From Streptomyces melanogenes (GTDB taxonomy: Bacteria > Actinomycetota > Actinomycetes > Streptomycetales > Streptomycetaceae), in NCBI RefSeq assembly GCF_014649795.1, contig NZ_BMTS01000030.1:1-64000 (forward strand): a stretch of 64,000 nt of DNA, read 5' to 3'. Every line of letters begins with the position of its first letter. The first letter of the stretch is position 1. The notes under the pieces were generated by a model. The model was not told where the DNA came from. It was given only the letters and a program-made list of their open reading frames with translations, and ran no database searches. A program made the translations under genes and the position numbers. This document shows positions 22,923 through 31,492 of the stretch, one piece after another.

Positions 22923-23681
22923 CTACAGGTTGGGGGGCTCGGTGGCGGTGGTCACAGCCACGGCCAGGGGCTGTTCGGGCCCGTGCCCGCGTCCGCTTCC
23001 CCGACGTGCGGACAGGACGGCGGAGGAGCCGAGGAGGAAGAGGACTCCGGCGCTGGTGGCGAGCATCGTCGAGCCCTGGCCGAGTCCGGTCGCGGCGAGT
23101 TGGCTGCCGTTGCGGGGGAGAGGGCGATGGGCGGGGCTGACGGAGAGGGCGGCGCCGGGGACGGGGTGTCCGTGTACCGGTGGCGTGGCGCTCGGCGTGT
23201 GGGGATGCGCTGCAGGCGGGGTGTGTCGTCCCACCGGGGGCGTGCTCGGCGGGACCGTGGACGGGGGCGTCGCGGACGGCGGCTGAGAGGACTGTACGGG
23301 CGGAGCCGCTGGTGGCGCCACAGGCGGTACGGACGGAGGTGTGACGGGCGGCTCCGCCCCCGTGCAGGTTTGCCGCACCGTGGAAATCTGATCGGCCGGC
23401 ATCCCGTCACCGGTGCCAGGGTGGCCGGTTGGCGCTCCGGCCTCCCTGCCGTGGTGGTCGGCCGGTGCCCCGGCTTCTCTGCCCGGGTGGTCGGCCGGCG
23501 TCCTGCCCTCTGTGCCCGGGTGGTTGGTCGGCGTCCCGGTCTCGGCGGCCGCGATCCCGTTCGTGCACCCGCATCCCCGCTCGGTCCCGTCGGCCGCTGC
23601 TGCCGGGGACTGCCCGGCGGCGAGGGCGAGGATACCGAGCACCGCACATGTCACCGCGGTCGCTGGTCGACTCGTTCTCAT
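22923..23681 (-). CDS. Cell-wall-anchored protein with LAATG sorting signal
   Basis: 252 residues. ATG 23681 has AAGGA 10 nt upstream; a GTG at 23684 precedes it. Signal peptide to about residue 30, then a Cys pair (GCGCTNG). Next is a tandem repeat region in which units of about 11 residues follow the pattern PADHPGREAGA / PADHHGREAGA / PTGHPGTGDGM, then a Pro-rich stalk (PPVAPPAAPPVQSSQPP and so on). The end has LAATG at 195-199, a hydrophobic helix and RRGSGRG: the LAxTG signal recognised by class E sortases of Streptomyces. Unusually, about 20 residues follow the Arg cluster. No sortase gene is in the window. It is likely a surface stalk protein. Confidence 0.8.
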   Translation of the reverse strand: MRTSRPATAVTCAVLGILALAAGQSPAAAADGTERGCGCTNGIAAAETGTPTNHPGTEGRTPADHPGREAGAPADHHGREAGAPTGHPGTGDGMPADQISTVRQTCTGAEPPVTPPSVPPVAPPAAPPVQSSQPPSATPPSTVPPSTPPVGRHTPPAAHPHTPSATPPVHGHPVPGAALSVSPAHRPLPRNGSQLAATGLGQGSTMLATSAGVLFLLGSSAVLSARRGSGRGHGPEQPLAVAVTTATEPPNL

Positions 23682-24041
23682 CACGTATTTCCTTCATTCT
23701 TAAGACCGTTGGAGGGGGGCGTGACCCGGTGGGAGCTGCTGTCATCGCCTTGGCTCTTCCGTAACAGTGGTGAACTGCCTCTGGTCGCTTCGGGCTGCCG
23801 GAATCGCTCGAATGGCGTACAGGGGAGTGCGCCGCACACGGCCGTACACCGACCGCCGGTCGTGTGTGTCCCTTTCATGGGACCCGGGCCGCAGGAGGGG
23901 GCACTCGGTTGGGTTTACTGGTCGCGCTTCGGCGTGGGCAGGGCTGTGCTGAACGAGGGGCGCTCTCAGCGTCAGGGGGTGCGGCACCCTTCCCTCAACC
24001 CTTCTGGCTCCGCATCTGACCACAGGCCGGGCCTACGAAGG
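23682..24041. other. Intergenic region between wall-protein and cyclophilin genes
   Basis: 360 bp, should hold the promoter of the wall-protein gene on the minus strand. No hairpin or repeat stands out. Confidence 0.35.
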
Positions 24042-24779
24042 TCAATCCCGCCTGACCGCGAACGAGTTGAGGGCCACCGGGGCAGCAGGGGGGCCGTCAG
24101 GGGCCCCTGCCCGGACGCCGCCGGCAGCGATGTTCTGGAGCACGTCCATACCACCGGAGATGCGGCCGAAGGGGGTGTAGTTCGGAGGCAGCGGGCTGTC
24201 GGAGTAAACGAGGAAGAACTGGCTGCCGTTGGTGTTCGGACCGGAGTTCGCCATCGCGACCGTTCCGGCCGGGTAGGTGGCGCCGGCCAGGTTTTCGTCC
24301 GGGATCTCGTAGCCGGGACCGCCGGTCCCGGTCGCGGTCGGGTCACCGCACTGCAGAACGTAAATGCCCTGGGTGGTGAGTCGGTGGCACTGGGTGTGGT
24401 CGAAATACTGCTGGCCCGCCAGAAACGCGAAGGAGTTCACCGTACGCGGGGCGTGGGCCGCGTCCAGCGTCAAGGTGATCGTGCCGCAGTTGGTCTTCAG
24501 TGCCGCGGTATAGGTGGCCTTGGTGTCGATCGACATCGCGGGACCGGTCGGCCATTGTTTACCGCTCGGATGACCCGGCGCGGGCTCGGCGCAGCCCTGC
24601 GCGGTGCCACTGTGGGGCATGCCACCGGTCCGCGCAGAGGCGCCGACCGCGATCAGGGCCGCGACGGCTCCGCCGACAGTCACGACCCCGATACCGCGGC
24701 GCACCCACCGGGGAGCCTCGCTCAGGCGCTGCCGCACCTGCCCTTCGCTCCCTGCTGGCCCTGGCACCTTCTCGGGCAT
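24042..24779 (-). CDS. Membrane-anchored cyclophilin-type peptidyl-prolyl isomerase
   Basis: 245 residues from the ATG at 24779, chosen because AAGGAG lies 9 nt upstream. A short basic cytoplasmic segment (APRWVRRGIG) is followed by one helix (about 25-45), then the isomerase domain outside: YTAALKTNCGTITLTLDAAH, VNSFAFLAGQQYFDHTQCHR, GTGGPGYEIPDE, VAMANSGPNTNGSQFFLVYS and YTPFGRISGGMDVL. Substrate-site residues of bacterial cyclophilins are recognisable (R in CHR, the F-F pair in SQFFLV). It assists folding of exported proteins. The DsbA-like gene lies upstream on the same strand, 235 bp away, suggesting a shared role in extracytoplasmic folding. Confidence 0.9.
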   Translation of the reverse strand: MPEKVPGPAGSEGQVRQRLSEAPRWVRRGIGVVTVGGAVAALIAVGASARTGGMPHSGTAQGCAEPAPGHPSGKQWPTGPAMSIDTKATYTAALKTNCGTITLTLDAAHAPRTVNSFAFLAGQQYFDHTQCHRLTTQGIYVLQCGDPTATGTGGPGYEIPDENLAGATYPAGTVAMANSGPNTNGSQFFLVYSDSPLPPNYTPFGRISGGMDVLQNIAAGGVRAGAPDGPPAAPVALNSFAVRRD

Positions 24780-25014
24780 CTGTGTGTACTCCTTCCAGAA
24801 GACCATCTGGACTCGGTCCGCGTACCGGACGAGTACACCCTGTGCCTGAGGCACCGCCCCACCGCCGCGCACAGGAACCCGCAAGGCCTCACCCGAACGA
24901 GAAGTCGTAGCCACCGTGAGGTGCCCGACACATCCGAGTTCAGCCGCTGATCAGCCACCGAGGCGGAACGGCAGCTGCGGACAACTCCGCTCTCCGGCCG
25001 TGATCGGACATTTC

Positions 25015-25644
25015 CTAGTGGCTGGATTGGCGGTAGAGGTAGTCCACGACCGAGATGGTGGTGGCCACGCTTCTGGTCAGGGAGAGGTTGGTGTGGAAGC
25101 GGCCTCCCACGATCACGGTTGGCTGTTCGCCGACCTGGTATCGCTCGCGTAGTGCGGGAGCCTGCCGGACCAGGTCGCTCACCTCGCGGGATTCGTAGGC
25201 CTTGCGCACCGAGGCGGTGTCCAGGCCCTCGCCGGCCGCCCAGGCCAGGACGTGGTTCTCCGTGGTGAGGTCCTGGTGCAGGTCGCGTACGGCGTGGAAG
25301 ACCGCGAGCGTTTTCTGCTGGGCGAGGCCGAGCTGGTCGAGCGTGTAGTAGAGGCGGGCGTGGGCGACCATGTCGTGCTGGTTCGGCCAGACGGCTGGGA
25401 TGTGCAGCACCTGGACGGGTGGCCGCTGTCGAGCTGCCCAGTCGGCCAGCGGTTTCTCAATCTCGTAGGAGTGCGGGCAGTTGTACGAGAACAGCTCGGC
25501 CACCTGGCGCGGATCCACCCCAGCCGGCTTGGCGAGGCGGAGGTACTGCACGCCCTCCTTCGGGGCGTCGGCCGGTGCCGCGGCGGCACCCAGCAGGCAG
25601 GTCAGGACGGCGGGAAGGACGGCGAGGCGCTTGAAGATCTTCAT
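25015..25644 (-). CDS. DsbA-like thioredoxin-fold protein with monothiol CPHS motif
   Basis: 209 residues from the ATG at 25644. Signal peptide to about residue 25. The DsbA order is kept: LRLAKPAGVDPRQVAELFSY leads to the active site C56-P-H-S59, a helical insert (MVAHARLYYTLDQLGLAQQK, AVFHAVRD) and the cis-Pro loop GEQPTVIVGGRF. DsbA proper has CPHC; here the second Cys is Ser (codon TCC), so an internal disulfide cannot form. The protein may be an isomerase/reductase-like monothiol enzyme or a chaperone. It sits upstream of the cyclophilin gene on the same strand. Confidence 0.8.
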   Translation of the reverse strand: MKIFKRLAVLPAVLTCLLGAAAAPADAPKEGVQYLRLAKPAGVDPRQVAELFSYNCPHSYEIEKPLADWAARQRPPVQVLHIPAVWPNQHDMVAHARLYYTLDQLGLAQQKTLAVFHAVRDLHQDLTTENHVLAWAAGEGLDTASVRKAYESREVSDLVRQAPALRERYQVGEQPTVIVGGRFHTNLSLTRSVATTISVVDYLYRQSSH

Positions 25645-25845
25645 GGCCGCCACCCTGACAACGCGTTCCCGCCCCGCCGCTGCGGACACGCGCAGCGTAG
25701 CCCGATCGGGCGGTCCCGGCCTGTTCCTCGGCCCCGGGGCGGCACTGCCCCTCGGGTAGAGGCGTGCTCCGTGTGAAACAGCGCGGATTCGTGTGCCTGT
25801 GAGCCTCACCGATCGAAGAGCGGCCCCGGGATAGCGTCGGGGGAC

Positions 25846-25912
25846 GCGGCTTTGCCCTTTCGTTGGTCATCCCTGCGGGGAGGGTTTCCTCGCAGGGCAG
25901 GGGCAAGGCCGC
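25846..25912. promoter_or_regulatory. Nested double hairpin, 67 nt
   Basis: Outer stem of 12 pairs (25846-25857 with 25901-25912, one G-U) encloses an inner 7-bp stem CCCTGCG/CGCAGGG (25871-25877 with 25891-25897). It lies 115 bp past the stop of the winged-helix regulator gene and upstream of the DsbA-like gene, so it could be a terminator or an RNA structure in the leader of the latter. No more A+T-rich tail follows on either side. The rest of 25645-26026 is featureless. Confidence 0.45.
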
Positions 25913-26026
25913 CCACGTCCCCGGTTGCTGCCACCGAGGCGCGGGCGGGAGCGTGGCAGCCAGCCCGTTCACGAAGGAACCGCCGAATTCTCGCGCGGCC
26001 CTTGTGGCGCACGGGCAGGAAGCCGT

Positions 26027-26581
26027 TCAGGCCCCGGTGTCCTCGCCGGCCTCCTGCCGCCCCGCGCCGGTCAGGGAGTAGAAGACCGACTTGCCCCGCT
26101 TGGCCCTGGCCGCCAGACCTCTGGCGACCAGGCTTTCAAGCGCGGTGCGTACCACCGTGGCCGTGATGCGGCGCGCGGGGTGGGCCGCGGCGAGGACGGC
26201 GGTGATCTCGGCTGTCGAACGGGGTTCGGCCTGTCGCCCCAGGTGGTCGCGGACGAGCCCGACTAGGGTGGGCGCGAGCGGCTGGGCGGTCGGTTGGAGG
26301 CCTGGGTCCCCGGTGGGTACGGGCCCGACTGTGGCCTGCCGGGGCGTCGGGACCACCGCTACCCCGCCCTGCGCCCTGCTGGGTGGCGGGTACCCGCTCA
26401 GCGTCTGCCGCATACTGGTGAGCATGTCGTGGTCACACCGCAGCGCGGTCAACTTCTCCTGAAGCACGGCCAGTTCGGCACCGACACGCTCCTGTTCCTT
26501 GGCATTGCGCTCCAGGTCGCCGGTGACCTGGAGCGCGTACTGCTCCCTGAGTTCAGCGGCTGTTCGCTGGATTTCCGACAT
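26027..26581 (-). CDS. Regulator-like protein: N-terminal coiled coil, C-terminal winged helix
   Basis: 184 residues, ATG with GAGAGGAAA upstream. Residues 1-60 are charged heptads (ELREQYALQVTGDLERNAKE, QERVGAELAVLQEKL) predicted as coiled coil. A Pro/Thr linker follows, then from about 105 a winged helix: TLVGLVRDHLGRQAEPRSTA, EITAVLAAAHPARRITATVV, RTALESLVARGLAARAKRGK and SVFYSLTG. The wing resembles BlaI/MecI or PadR-type DNA-binding domains. No ligand domain. Target unknown; divergent from the next plus-strand gene. Confidence 0.7.
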   Translation of the reverse strand: MSEIQRTAAELREQYALQVTGDLERNAKEQERVGAELAVLQEKLTALRCDHDMLTSMRQTLSGYPPPSRAQGGVAVVPTPRQATVGPVPTGDPGLQPTAQPLAPTLVGLVRDHLGRQAEPRSTAEITAVLAAAHPARRITATVVRTALESLVARGLAARAKRGKSVFYSLTGAGRQEAGEDTGA

Positions 26582-26900
26582 GAGTTTTCCTCTCTCGCGT
26601 ACGAGGGACGTGCCGGGAAGTACATCGCACCCACCCGGTTCAGGCCACGATCACGCCCGACTCCGTGCCGTTTACCGGGTTGCCGCCCGCAGCGCAACCG
26701 CGGCCCTGGGCCATTCGGGTGGTGCCGGTCGCCGTGGCCGGCCCGGAGTGCGCAACCCTTGCGGCCCGGGCTCGTTGAAGAAGGCGATCCCACCGAGGCC
26801 ATCGGGGGCAGTGCAGCCGGGGCGGTTGGCAGACCCGATGGCCGAACCGCCCGCGGGACGCGGGCGGCGGTGTGGTCACCCCGGGAGGAGGTATGAGTCC
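26582..26900. other. Divergent promoter region
   Basis: 319 bp between the winged-helix regulator (minus) and the hypothetical gene at 26901 (plus). No palindrome strong enough to call an operator was seen. Confidence 0.35.
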
Positions 26901-27281
26901 GTGGTGAACGTGGCAACGCAGCGGCGCCTCGTCCTCGACGACATGAGCCATGTCCGGCTGGCCGCGTGCCGGGTCGGCAACCCTTTCTTCGTGCGTGCCG
27001 ATGTCGACGGTGCCTACGCCCGTACGGTCTTCTGCGGCCGGGGAACGCTGTTCGTCGCCCGGCCCGACACCGCGCGGGCGGGTTGGCGGGTGCATTTCGC
27101 CTTCTTCTTCACGGCGGGGCAGCACGGCGCCCGGTTCGCCCTGCTCCCGCACGCCGACGAGCACGCTGACGCGCGATCGGCCCGCAGACACGCGGAGAAC
27201 ATGGCAGCGCGGCTGCACAACGGGACGTGGCAGCAGGCGCTCGGCCTGTTCGTGGCACGGCGTCCGCGCGCAGTGGCCTGA
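26901..27281 (+). CDS. Hypothetical protein, 126 aa
   Basis: GTG start with GGAGGAGG 9 nt upstream. Soluble, mixed alpha/beta look: VNVATQRRLVLDDMSHVRLA, then AYARTVFCGRGTLFVARPDT, FAFFFTAGQHGARFALLPHA and a helical Arg/Ala-rich end (RHAENMAARLHNGTWQQALG). No signal peptide, no catalytic motif that I recognise. Codon use is typical of the region and the start is well supported, so it is probably real. It is divergent from the winged-helix regulator and may be its target. Confidence 0.6.
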   Translation: MVNVATQRRLVLDDMSHVRLAACRVGNPFFVRADVDGAYARTVFCGRGTLFVARPDTARAGWRVHFAFFFTAGQHGARFALLPHADEHADARSARRHAENMAARLHNGTWQQALGLFVARRPRAVA

Positions 27282-27305
27282 ACCCGGCGTGAGAGGCACG
27301 CGCGG

Positions 27306-27434
27306 CACGCGGTCGTCCTCGGGGGAGGCCGCGCCGGGCTGTTCGCGGCAGGCGTCTTGAGGGACTTCCCCCGGGTGACCGTGGTGGGGCCCGACGATCT
27401 GGCCGCGGCCGCGTCCGCGCGCGGCGCTCCGTAA
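27306..27434 (+). pseudogene. N-terminal fragment of an FAD-dependent oxidoreductase
   Basis: 42 codons read HAVVLGGGRAGLFAAGVLRD, then FPRVTVVGPDD and an Ala-rich end before TAA. This is the dinucleotide-binding strand-loop-helix (G-x-G-x-x-G as GGGRAG) plus second strand of FAD/NAD-linked monooxygenases. Neither a start codon nor the remaining protein follows, so it is a broken relic. Confidence 0.6.
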
Positions 27435-27887
27435 GGTGCCCATGTGCACGGGCTTTCGCAGAGGCGTCCGGTTGGCTGTCCGATCTCGTAGCCGAGGCCT
27501 GGATCAGCTGGGCGGGGCAGCGGGAGCTTCGGGCCGCAGCCTGCCATGAGGGGGCTCGCGCACACTGGATTCTCCGGCCCGGTTCCCAACGCCGTGTGGG
27601 CTGCGGGGGAGTGACGGGTATGGGCCTGAACAGCTCTGAGTCCATGGGTTTTCGGCGCTGGCCGGGCAGGCGGACTGTGGGCAGGGAGTCTGCTGCAGCG
27701 TGCCCGTACGACGCGGGCGATGCCGAGCCGGGGTATGTCCCCGGCGTGCGGGGTCTGCTGCCCCAGGGGACCATGACCACATGCTTGTCGCACCTGTGAG
27801 TTCGCCCCCGCCATGTGCGTGGATCCCGGCCATGAGGATCGAACGTGGATCTCTGTATGTCCCGCTGACCGGATGGCGGGGGCGCAG
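27435..27887. other. Intergenic region upstream of the alcohol dehydrogenase gene
   Basis: 453 bp with only short frames. No recognisable coding remnant other than the oxidoreductase piece just before it. Confidence 0.35.
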
Positions 27888-28886
27888 ATGAAGGCGATGC
27901 GGTTTTCCGGGGTGGGGCGACCGTTGCGTCTGGAGACGGTGCCCGATCCGGAGCCGGGGCCGGGGTGGGTCGTGGTGGATGTCGAAGCGGCCGGCCTGTG
28001 CCATTCGGACCTGCACATCATGGCGGGTGTGGAACTGGGCGCCGGCCTGTCCGTGTCCACCCCCCTCACCCTGGGGCATGAGGGTGCGGGAGTGATCTCC
28101 GCTGTCGGGGCCGGGGTCGAGGACTTCGCCGTCGGCGACCGGGTGGGTGTCGCACTGGTGGTGCATCCCGTCGGGGAAATGGGTTTCGCGCCGGGTGTGG
28201 TGTGCGACGGCGCGTTCGCAGAGAGACAACTGGTGCGGGCGTCGGCGCTGGTCCGCATCCCGGACGGGGTGTCGTTCGCCGAAGCAGCCGTCGCCACCGA
28301 CTCGGTCGCCACCGCCTACCACGCGGTACGTGCCGCCGGTGCGGTTCAGGCCGGCGAGCGGGTCGCGATCATCGGGCTCGGCGGGCTCGGCCTGAACGCC
28401 GTCCACGTCACCGTGCTCCTGGGCGCCGATGCGTACGGGGTGGACATCAGCCCCGCTGCGCGGACCGCGGCCAAGGAAGCCGGCGCCCTCTCGTGCTGGC
28501 CGGACCCTGGTGCGCTCAACGCTCTGGCCCCGGATGTCATCGTGGACTTCGTGGGGGGCACGGCTACCACGACGGCCGCGGTGGAGGCCGTACGACCCGG
28601 CGGACGCGTCGTCCTCGTGGGCCTGAGCGAGGAGACGGCCCCGGTGCCCATCGCCTCGTTCGTCACCCGCAACGTCCAGCTCACGGGCTCACTCGGCGCC
28701 AGCAAGGACGAACTGCGCCAAGTCTATGACCTCATCGCCTCCGATGCCTTCAGGCCGACAGTGGCGGAGGTGGACTTCCACGAACTGCCCGTGGCCATGG
28801 ACCGCCTGGCCCGGGGTGAGGTGCAGGGCCGCCTCTACACCCGCCCTCGCGCCCGGCGCGGACCACTGTCCATCCGCGCCGCCTGA
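27888..28886 (+). CDS. Zinc-dependent medium-chain alcohol dehydrogenase
   Basis: 332 residues from the ATG at 27888 (ATG 27873 possible). The catalytic zinc site is present in GLCHSDLHIM (Cys) and LGHEGAGVISAVG (His, Glu). The structural-zinc lobe with four Cys is missing: where it is expected the sequence is VVHPVGEMGFAPGVVCDGAF. The Rossmann motif is VAIIGLGGLGLNAV, with an acidic VDIS end of the next strand suggesting NAD. It would oxidise or reduce a small alcohol/aldehyde in the cytoplasm. Followed after 115 bp by the aquaporin gene, perhaps in one transcript, so a polyol such as glycerol is one conceivable substrate. Confidence 0.88.
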   Translation: MKAMRFSGVGRPLRLETVPDPEPGPGWVVVDVEAAGLCHSDLHIMAGVELGAGLSVSTPLTLGHEGAGVISAVGAGVEDFAVGDRVGVALVVHPVGEMGFAPGVVCDGAFAERQLVRASALVRIPDGVSFAEAAVATDSVATAYHAVRAAGAVQAGERVAIIGLGGLGLNAVHVTVLLGADAYGVDISPAARTAAKEAGALSCWPDPGALNALAPDVIVDFVGGTATTTAAVEAVRPGGRVVLVGLSEETAPVPIASFVTRNVQLTGSLGASKDELRQVYDLIASDAFRPTVAEVDFHELPVAMDRLARGEVQGRLYTRPRARRGPLSIRAA

Positions 28887-29001
28887 CGGTGTCCAAGGCG
28901 GCAGCGGGTAGTCCCCCGGCACACCGCTGACAGGCGCCGACGTCCCGTCGGACGGAGAATGCGAGGAGTGCACATGTTCGGTTTCTCGGGAGGAGGCTGT
29001 C

Positions 29002-29760
29002 ATGCGGACTGCGGAGACCCGCAGCGTCATCAGCGAATTCCTGGGCACCTTGCTCTTGGTGTTCTTCGCCGTCGGCGCCGCCGTGCTCGCAGGCGAGAGT
29101 ATCGGTACGCTTGGTATCGCGCTGGCCTTCGGCTTCACTCTGCTGGCCTTGGCCTACGCGCTCGGCCCGATCTCGGGCTGCCACGTCAACCCGGCGGTGA
29201 CGCTGGGCATGCTGGTGGCCCGGCGCATCAAGGCCCGTACGGCTGTCGAGTACTGGGTCGCCCAGTTGCTGGGCGGCATCGCCGGTGCGGCGCTGCTTTT
29301 CCTGCTGGCCAAGCAGGTGCCGGGGCTCAAGACCAGGGAGGCGTTCGGCACCAACGGGTACGGCGACCGCTCCGCCGTGCACCTCAACGTCGGCGGCGCT
29401 TTTCTCGCCGAGGTCGTGCTGACTTTCCTGCTGGTGTACGTCGTGCTCGCGGTAACTCACCGCGTGGCCGTGCTTGGCTTCGACGGGCTGCCGATCGGCC
29501 TGGCGCTCGCCGTGATCCACCTGGTGGGCATCCCGCTGACCGGCACCTCGGTCAACCCGGCCCGCAGCCTGGGCCCGGCGCTGTTCGCGGGTGGCGCGGC
29601 CCTGTCCCAGCTGTGGCTGTTCCTGGTCGCCCCGCTGGTGGGCGGGGTACTCGCCGCGGTCGTGCACCCGCTCACCCACCCTCCGCGCGCCGCGCTGAAC
29701 GCGGCGGCACGGGCGGCGGAGGAAGCTGCGGACGAGGTCAGGGCCGAGAGCACCGAGTGA
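29002..29760 (+). CDS. aqpZ: Aquaporin (MIP family, AqpZ-like)
   Basis: 252 residues, ATG after GGGAGGAGG. Six helices with the two half-helix signatures HVNPAVTLG and TSVNPARSLGPAL. Selectivity-filter positions look AqpZ-like: an aromatic in helix 1-2 (AFGFTLL), His in VIHLVGIPL and the Arg of the second NPAR, which favour water over glycerol. An insert between helices 3 and 4 (KTREAFGTNGYGDRSAVHLN) is typical of actinobacterial members. The C-terminus is a 25-residue charged tail. Inner membrane. Confidence 0.93.
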   Translation: MRTAETRSVISEFLGTLLLVFFAVGAAVLAGESIGTLGIALAFGFTLLALAYALGPISGCHVNPAVTLGMLVARRIKARTAVEYWVAQLLGGIAGAALLFLLAKQVPGLKTREAFGTNGYGDRSAVHLNVGGAFLAEVVLTFLLVYVVLAVTHRVAVLGFDGLPIGLALAVIHLVGIPLTGTSVNPARSLGPALFAGGAALSQLWLFLVAPLVGGVLAAVVHPLTHPPRAALNAAARAAEEAADEVRAESTE

Positions 29761-29887
29761 GAACCCGCATCCGGTGCCGGAGCGGCGCGGTGCGCGGAGG
29801 CAGTGCCACTGAGCTCCCAACCGCCGTCGCAGCTAGGCACCTTGCTTCGGCGACGGCCTGGGCAGCACCGCACATCGGCGAGGGCGC

Positions 29888-30439
29888 CTAGACGCGGACT
29901 CCGACTTTGAGGTCCACCTGGTTGTTGGACGCGTACAGGTCGCCGAAGACCGGGAAGACCTGGGCGCAGCCGCCCGGAAGGTCGAGCACGCCATCCGGTG
30001 AGACCACGGCGGGATTCGGCGTGAGGCCGTTGGGCTTCAGGCCGATGTTCACCGGGCGGGTGACCGTCGCGTGCAGCTTGAGGACGCAGGTGGCCGTGGT
30101 CTTGGTGAAGGAACACGAGGTGTAGTGGAAGGCGGGGTAGTCCGCGTCCGGGCCCGGGTCGACGGAGGTGATGTCCGCCCCCTCGGGCGCGGTGATCTGC
30201 AGGGTGTAGTCGGTGCTTCCGGCGTTGATGTTGTAGGCACCGGTCTCCACCGTGAGGGTTCCGCCGGCCGCTTGCAGCACGGCGGGCTGGTCCTGGCGGA
30301 CGAAGAAGTCGGTTTGCGGCCAGGGGTGGGGCGGGTTCGCCCATGCGGTCTGTGCGGGCAGCAGCATGCCGCCGAGCACGGCGGCGGCGGCCAGCGCGGC
30401 GGTCTGTTTGCTGATTCCGCCGCGATGGGGTCCGGTCAT
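29888..30439 (-). CDS. Secreted hypothetical protein
   Basis: 183 residues with a clear signal peptide (1-35, ending in AWA). The mature part is Pro/Asp/Thr-rich beta-type sequence: TLTVETGAYNINAGSTDYTL, ITAPEGADIT, HYTSCSFTKTTATCVLKLH with one Cys pair, and GCAQVFPVFGDLYASNNQVD. No enzyme motif. Composition and layout resemble the secreted proteins at 47667 and 48331 but sequence similarity is weak. It probably has an Ig-like fold. The gene is convergent with the aquaporin gene. Confidence 0.65.
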   Translation of the reverse strand: MTGPHRGGISKQTAALAAAAVLGGMLLPAQTAWANPPHPWPQTDFFVRQDQPAVLQAAGGTLTVETGAYNINAGSTDYTLQITAPEGADITSVDPGPDADYPAFHYTSCSFTKTTATCVLKLHATVTRPVNIGLKPNGLTPNPAVVSPDGVLDLPGGCAQVFPVFGDLYASNNQVDLKVGVRV

Positions 30440-30667
30440 GGTGGAGCCTCTCTGATGGACGGGTCCGGGAGGTCCTTGGAAAGGACCTGCGCGAGACAGG
30501 CGGGGTTCGTTCGGTCTTCAGATCATCACAACCACAGTGGCCGGGTGTGTTCGCTTCATCCGGTCGGCCCACACAACCGCAGCGATCAGGTGAGACGCCC
30601 TTGGTGCAGGACATCCGCGGTGCTGTTGCCCCCGTCCCTTCGGCGGACAGGGCAGCAGCAGGGCACA

Positions 30668-31492
30668 ATGAACGACGTGCGGGGACGGGACCGGTGTAGA
30701 CGGACACGGCGCTTGGTCTGGACGGTGCTGGGTGCACTCGTGCTCGCGAGCTGCGAAGCGTCGAGCCAAGAAAACCCAGGTCCCCCAAAGGACACCTCTC
30801 AGGTTGGCTCCGGCTTCGTCGTCCGCTATGAAACCCCTGCTACGACCGATCGCCGCGAGGCCGCCCTCCTCCGTATGGGAAAGGTGTTGGAGAAGGGGGC
30901 GGCAGCACTGGACACCTTCCTCGTGCTGGATCGCACGGTGACTGTCGTCGGCCGTTCCTGTCACGGTCAGGGATCCTCTTACGACGCCGAATCCCGTCGC
31001 CTTGAGATCTGCTACGACGAGGTGGCAGAGGATCGCTCGCTGTTCCAAGAGGCCCGCGATCCTCGCCCCGACGATGCGGCCACCGCAGTGGTGGCCGAGA
31101 CGGTCTTCCACGAAGCCGGCCACGCCCTCGTCGACGACCTGCGACTCTCCCTCAGCGACCGCAACGAGGAAGACGCGGCAGACCAGTTCGCCGCTCTCAT
31201 GCTGATACGGCAAGGCGTGGAGGGCGAGCGCCAACTGAGGCAAGCTGCCCGGGAGTACGAGCTCTCCGCTCCCACGGGCGACGCCTCCGCCACCGACGAC
31301 AGAGACGAACACTCCTCGGATCTCCAGCGAGCGGCCAACCACTTGTGCTACCTCTACGGCGCCTCTCCCACCCGCAACGCCGACCTCGTTCACACGCGCT
31401 ACCTCTCCGCCCGCCGTGCCGCGGGATGCGGGACGGAGTGGGCTCACGTACGCAGTACGTGGACGAGGAACCTCGCTCCGGCACTCAGGTAG
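30668..31492 (+). CDS. Lipoprotein metallopeptidase, DUF4344-like
   Basis: 274 residues from the ATG at 30668. Lipobox LASC with C29. HEAGHALVDD at 148-157 is an HExxH zinc site, followed by NEEDAADQFAALML at 166-179, where the E/D residues supply the third ligand as in DUF4344 putative metallopeptidases. Two Cys (RSCHGQGSSYDAESRRLEIC) flank a loop before the active site, and further Cys lie near the C-terminus. It would act at the outer face of the membrane. Substrate unknown. It stands alone; the downstream 300 bp contain a hairpin. Confidence 0.8.
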   Translation: MNDVRGRDRCRRTRRLVWTVLGALVLASCEASSQENPGPPKDTSQVGSGFVVRYETPATTDRREAALLRMGKVLEKGAAALDTFLVLDRTVTVVGRSCHGQGSSYDAESRRLEICYDEVAEDRSLFQEARDPRPDDAATAVVAETVFHEAGHALVDDLRLSLSDRNEEDAADQFAALMLIRQGVEGERQLRQAAREYELSAPTGDASATDDRDEHSSDLQRAANHLCYLYGASPTRNADLVHTRYLSARRAAGCGTEWAHVRSTWTRNLAPALR

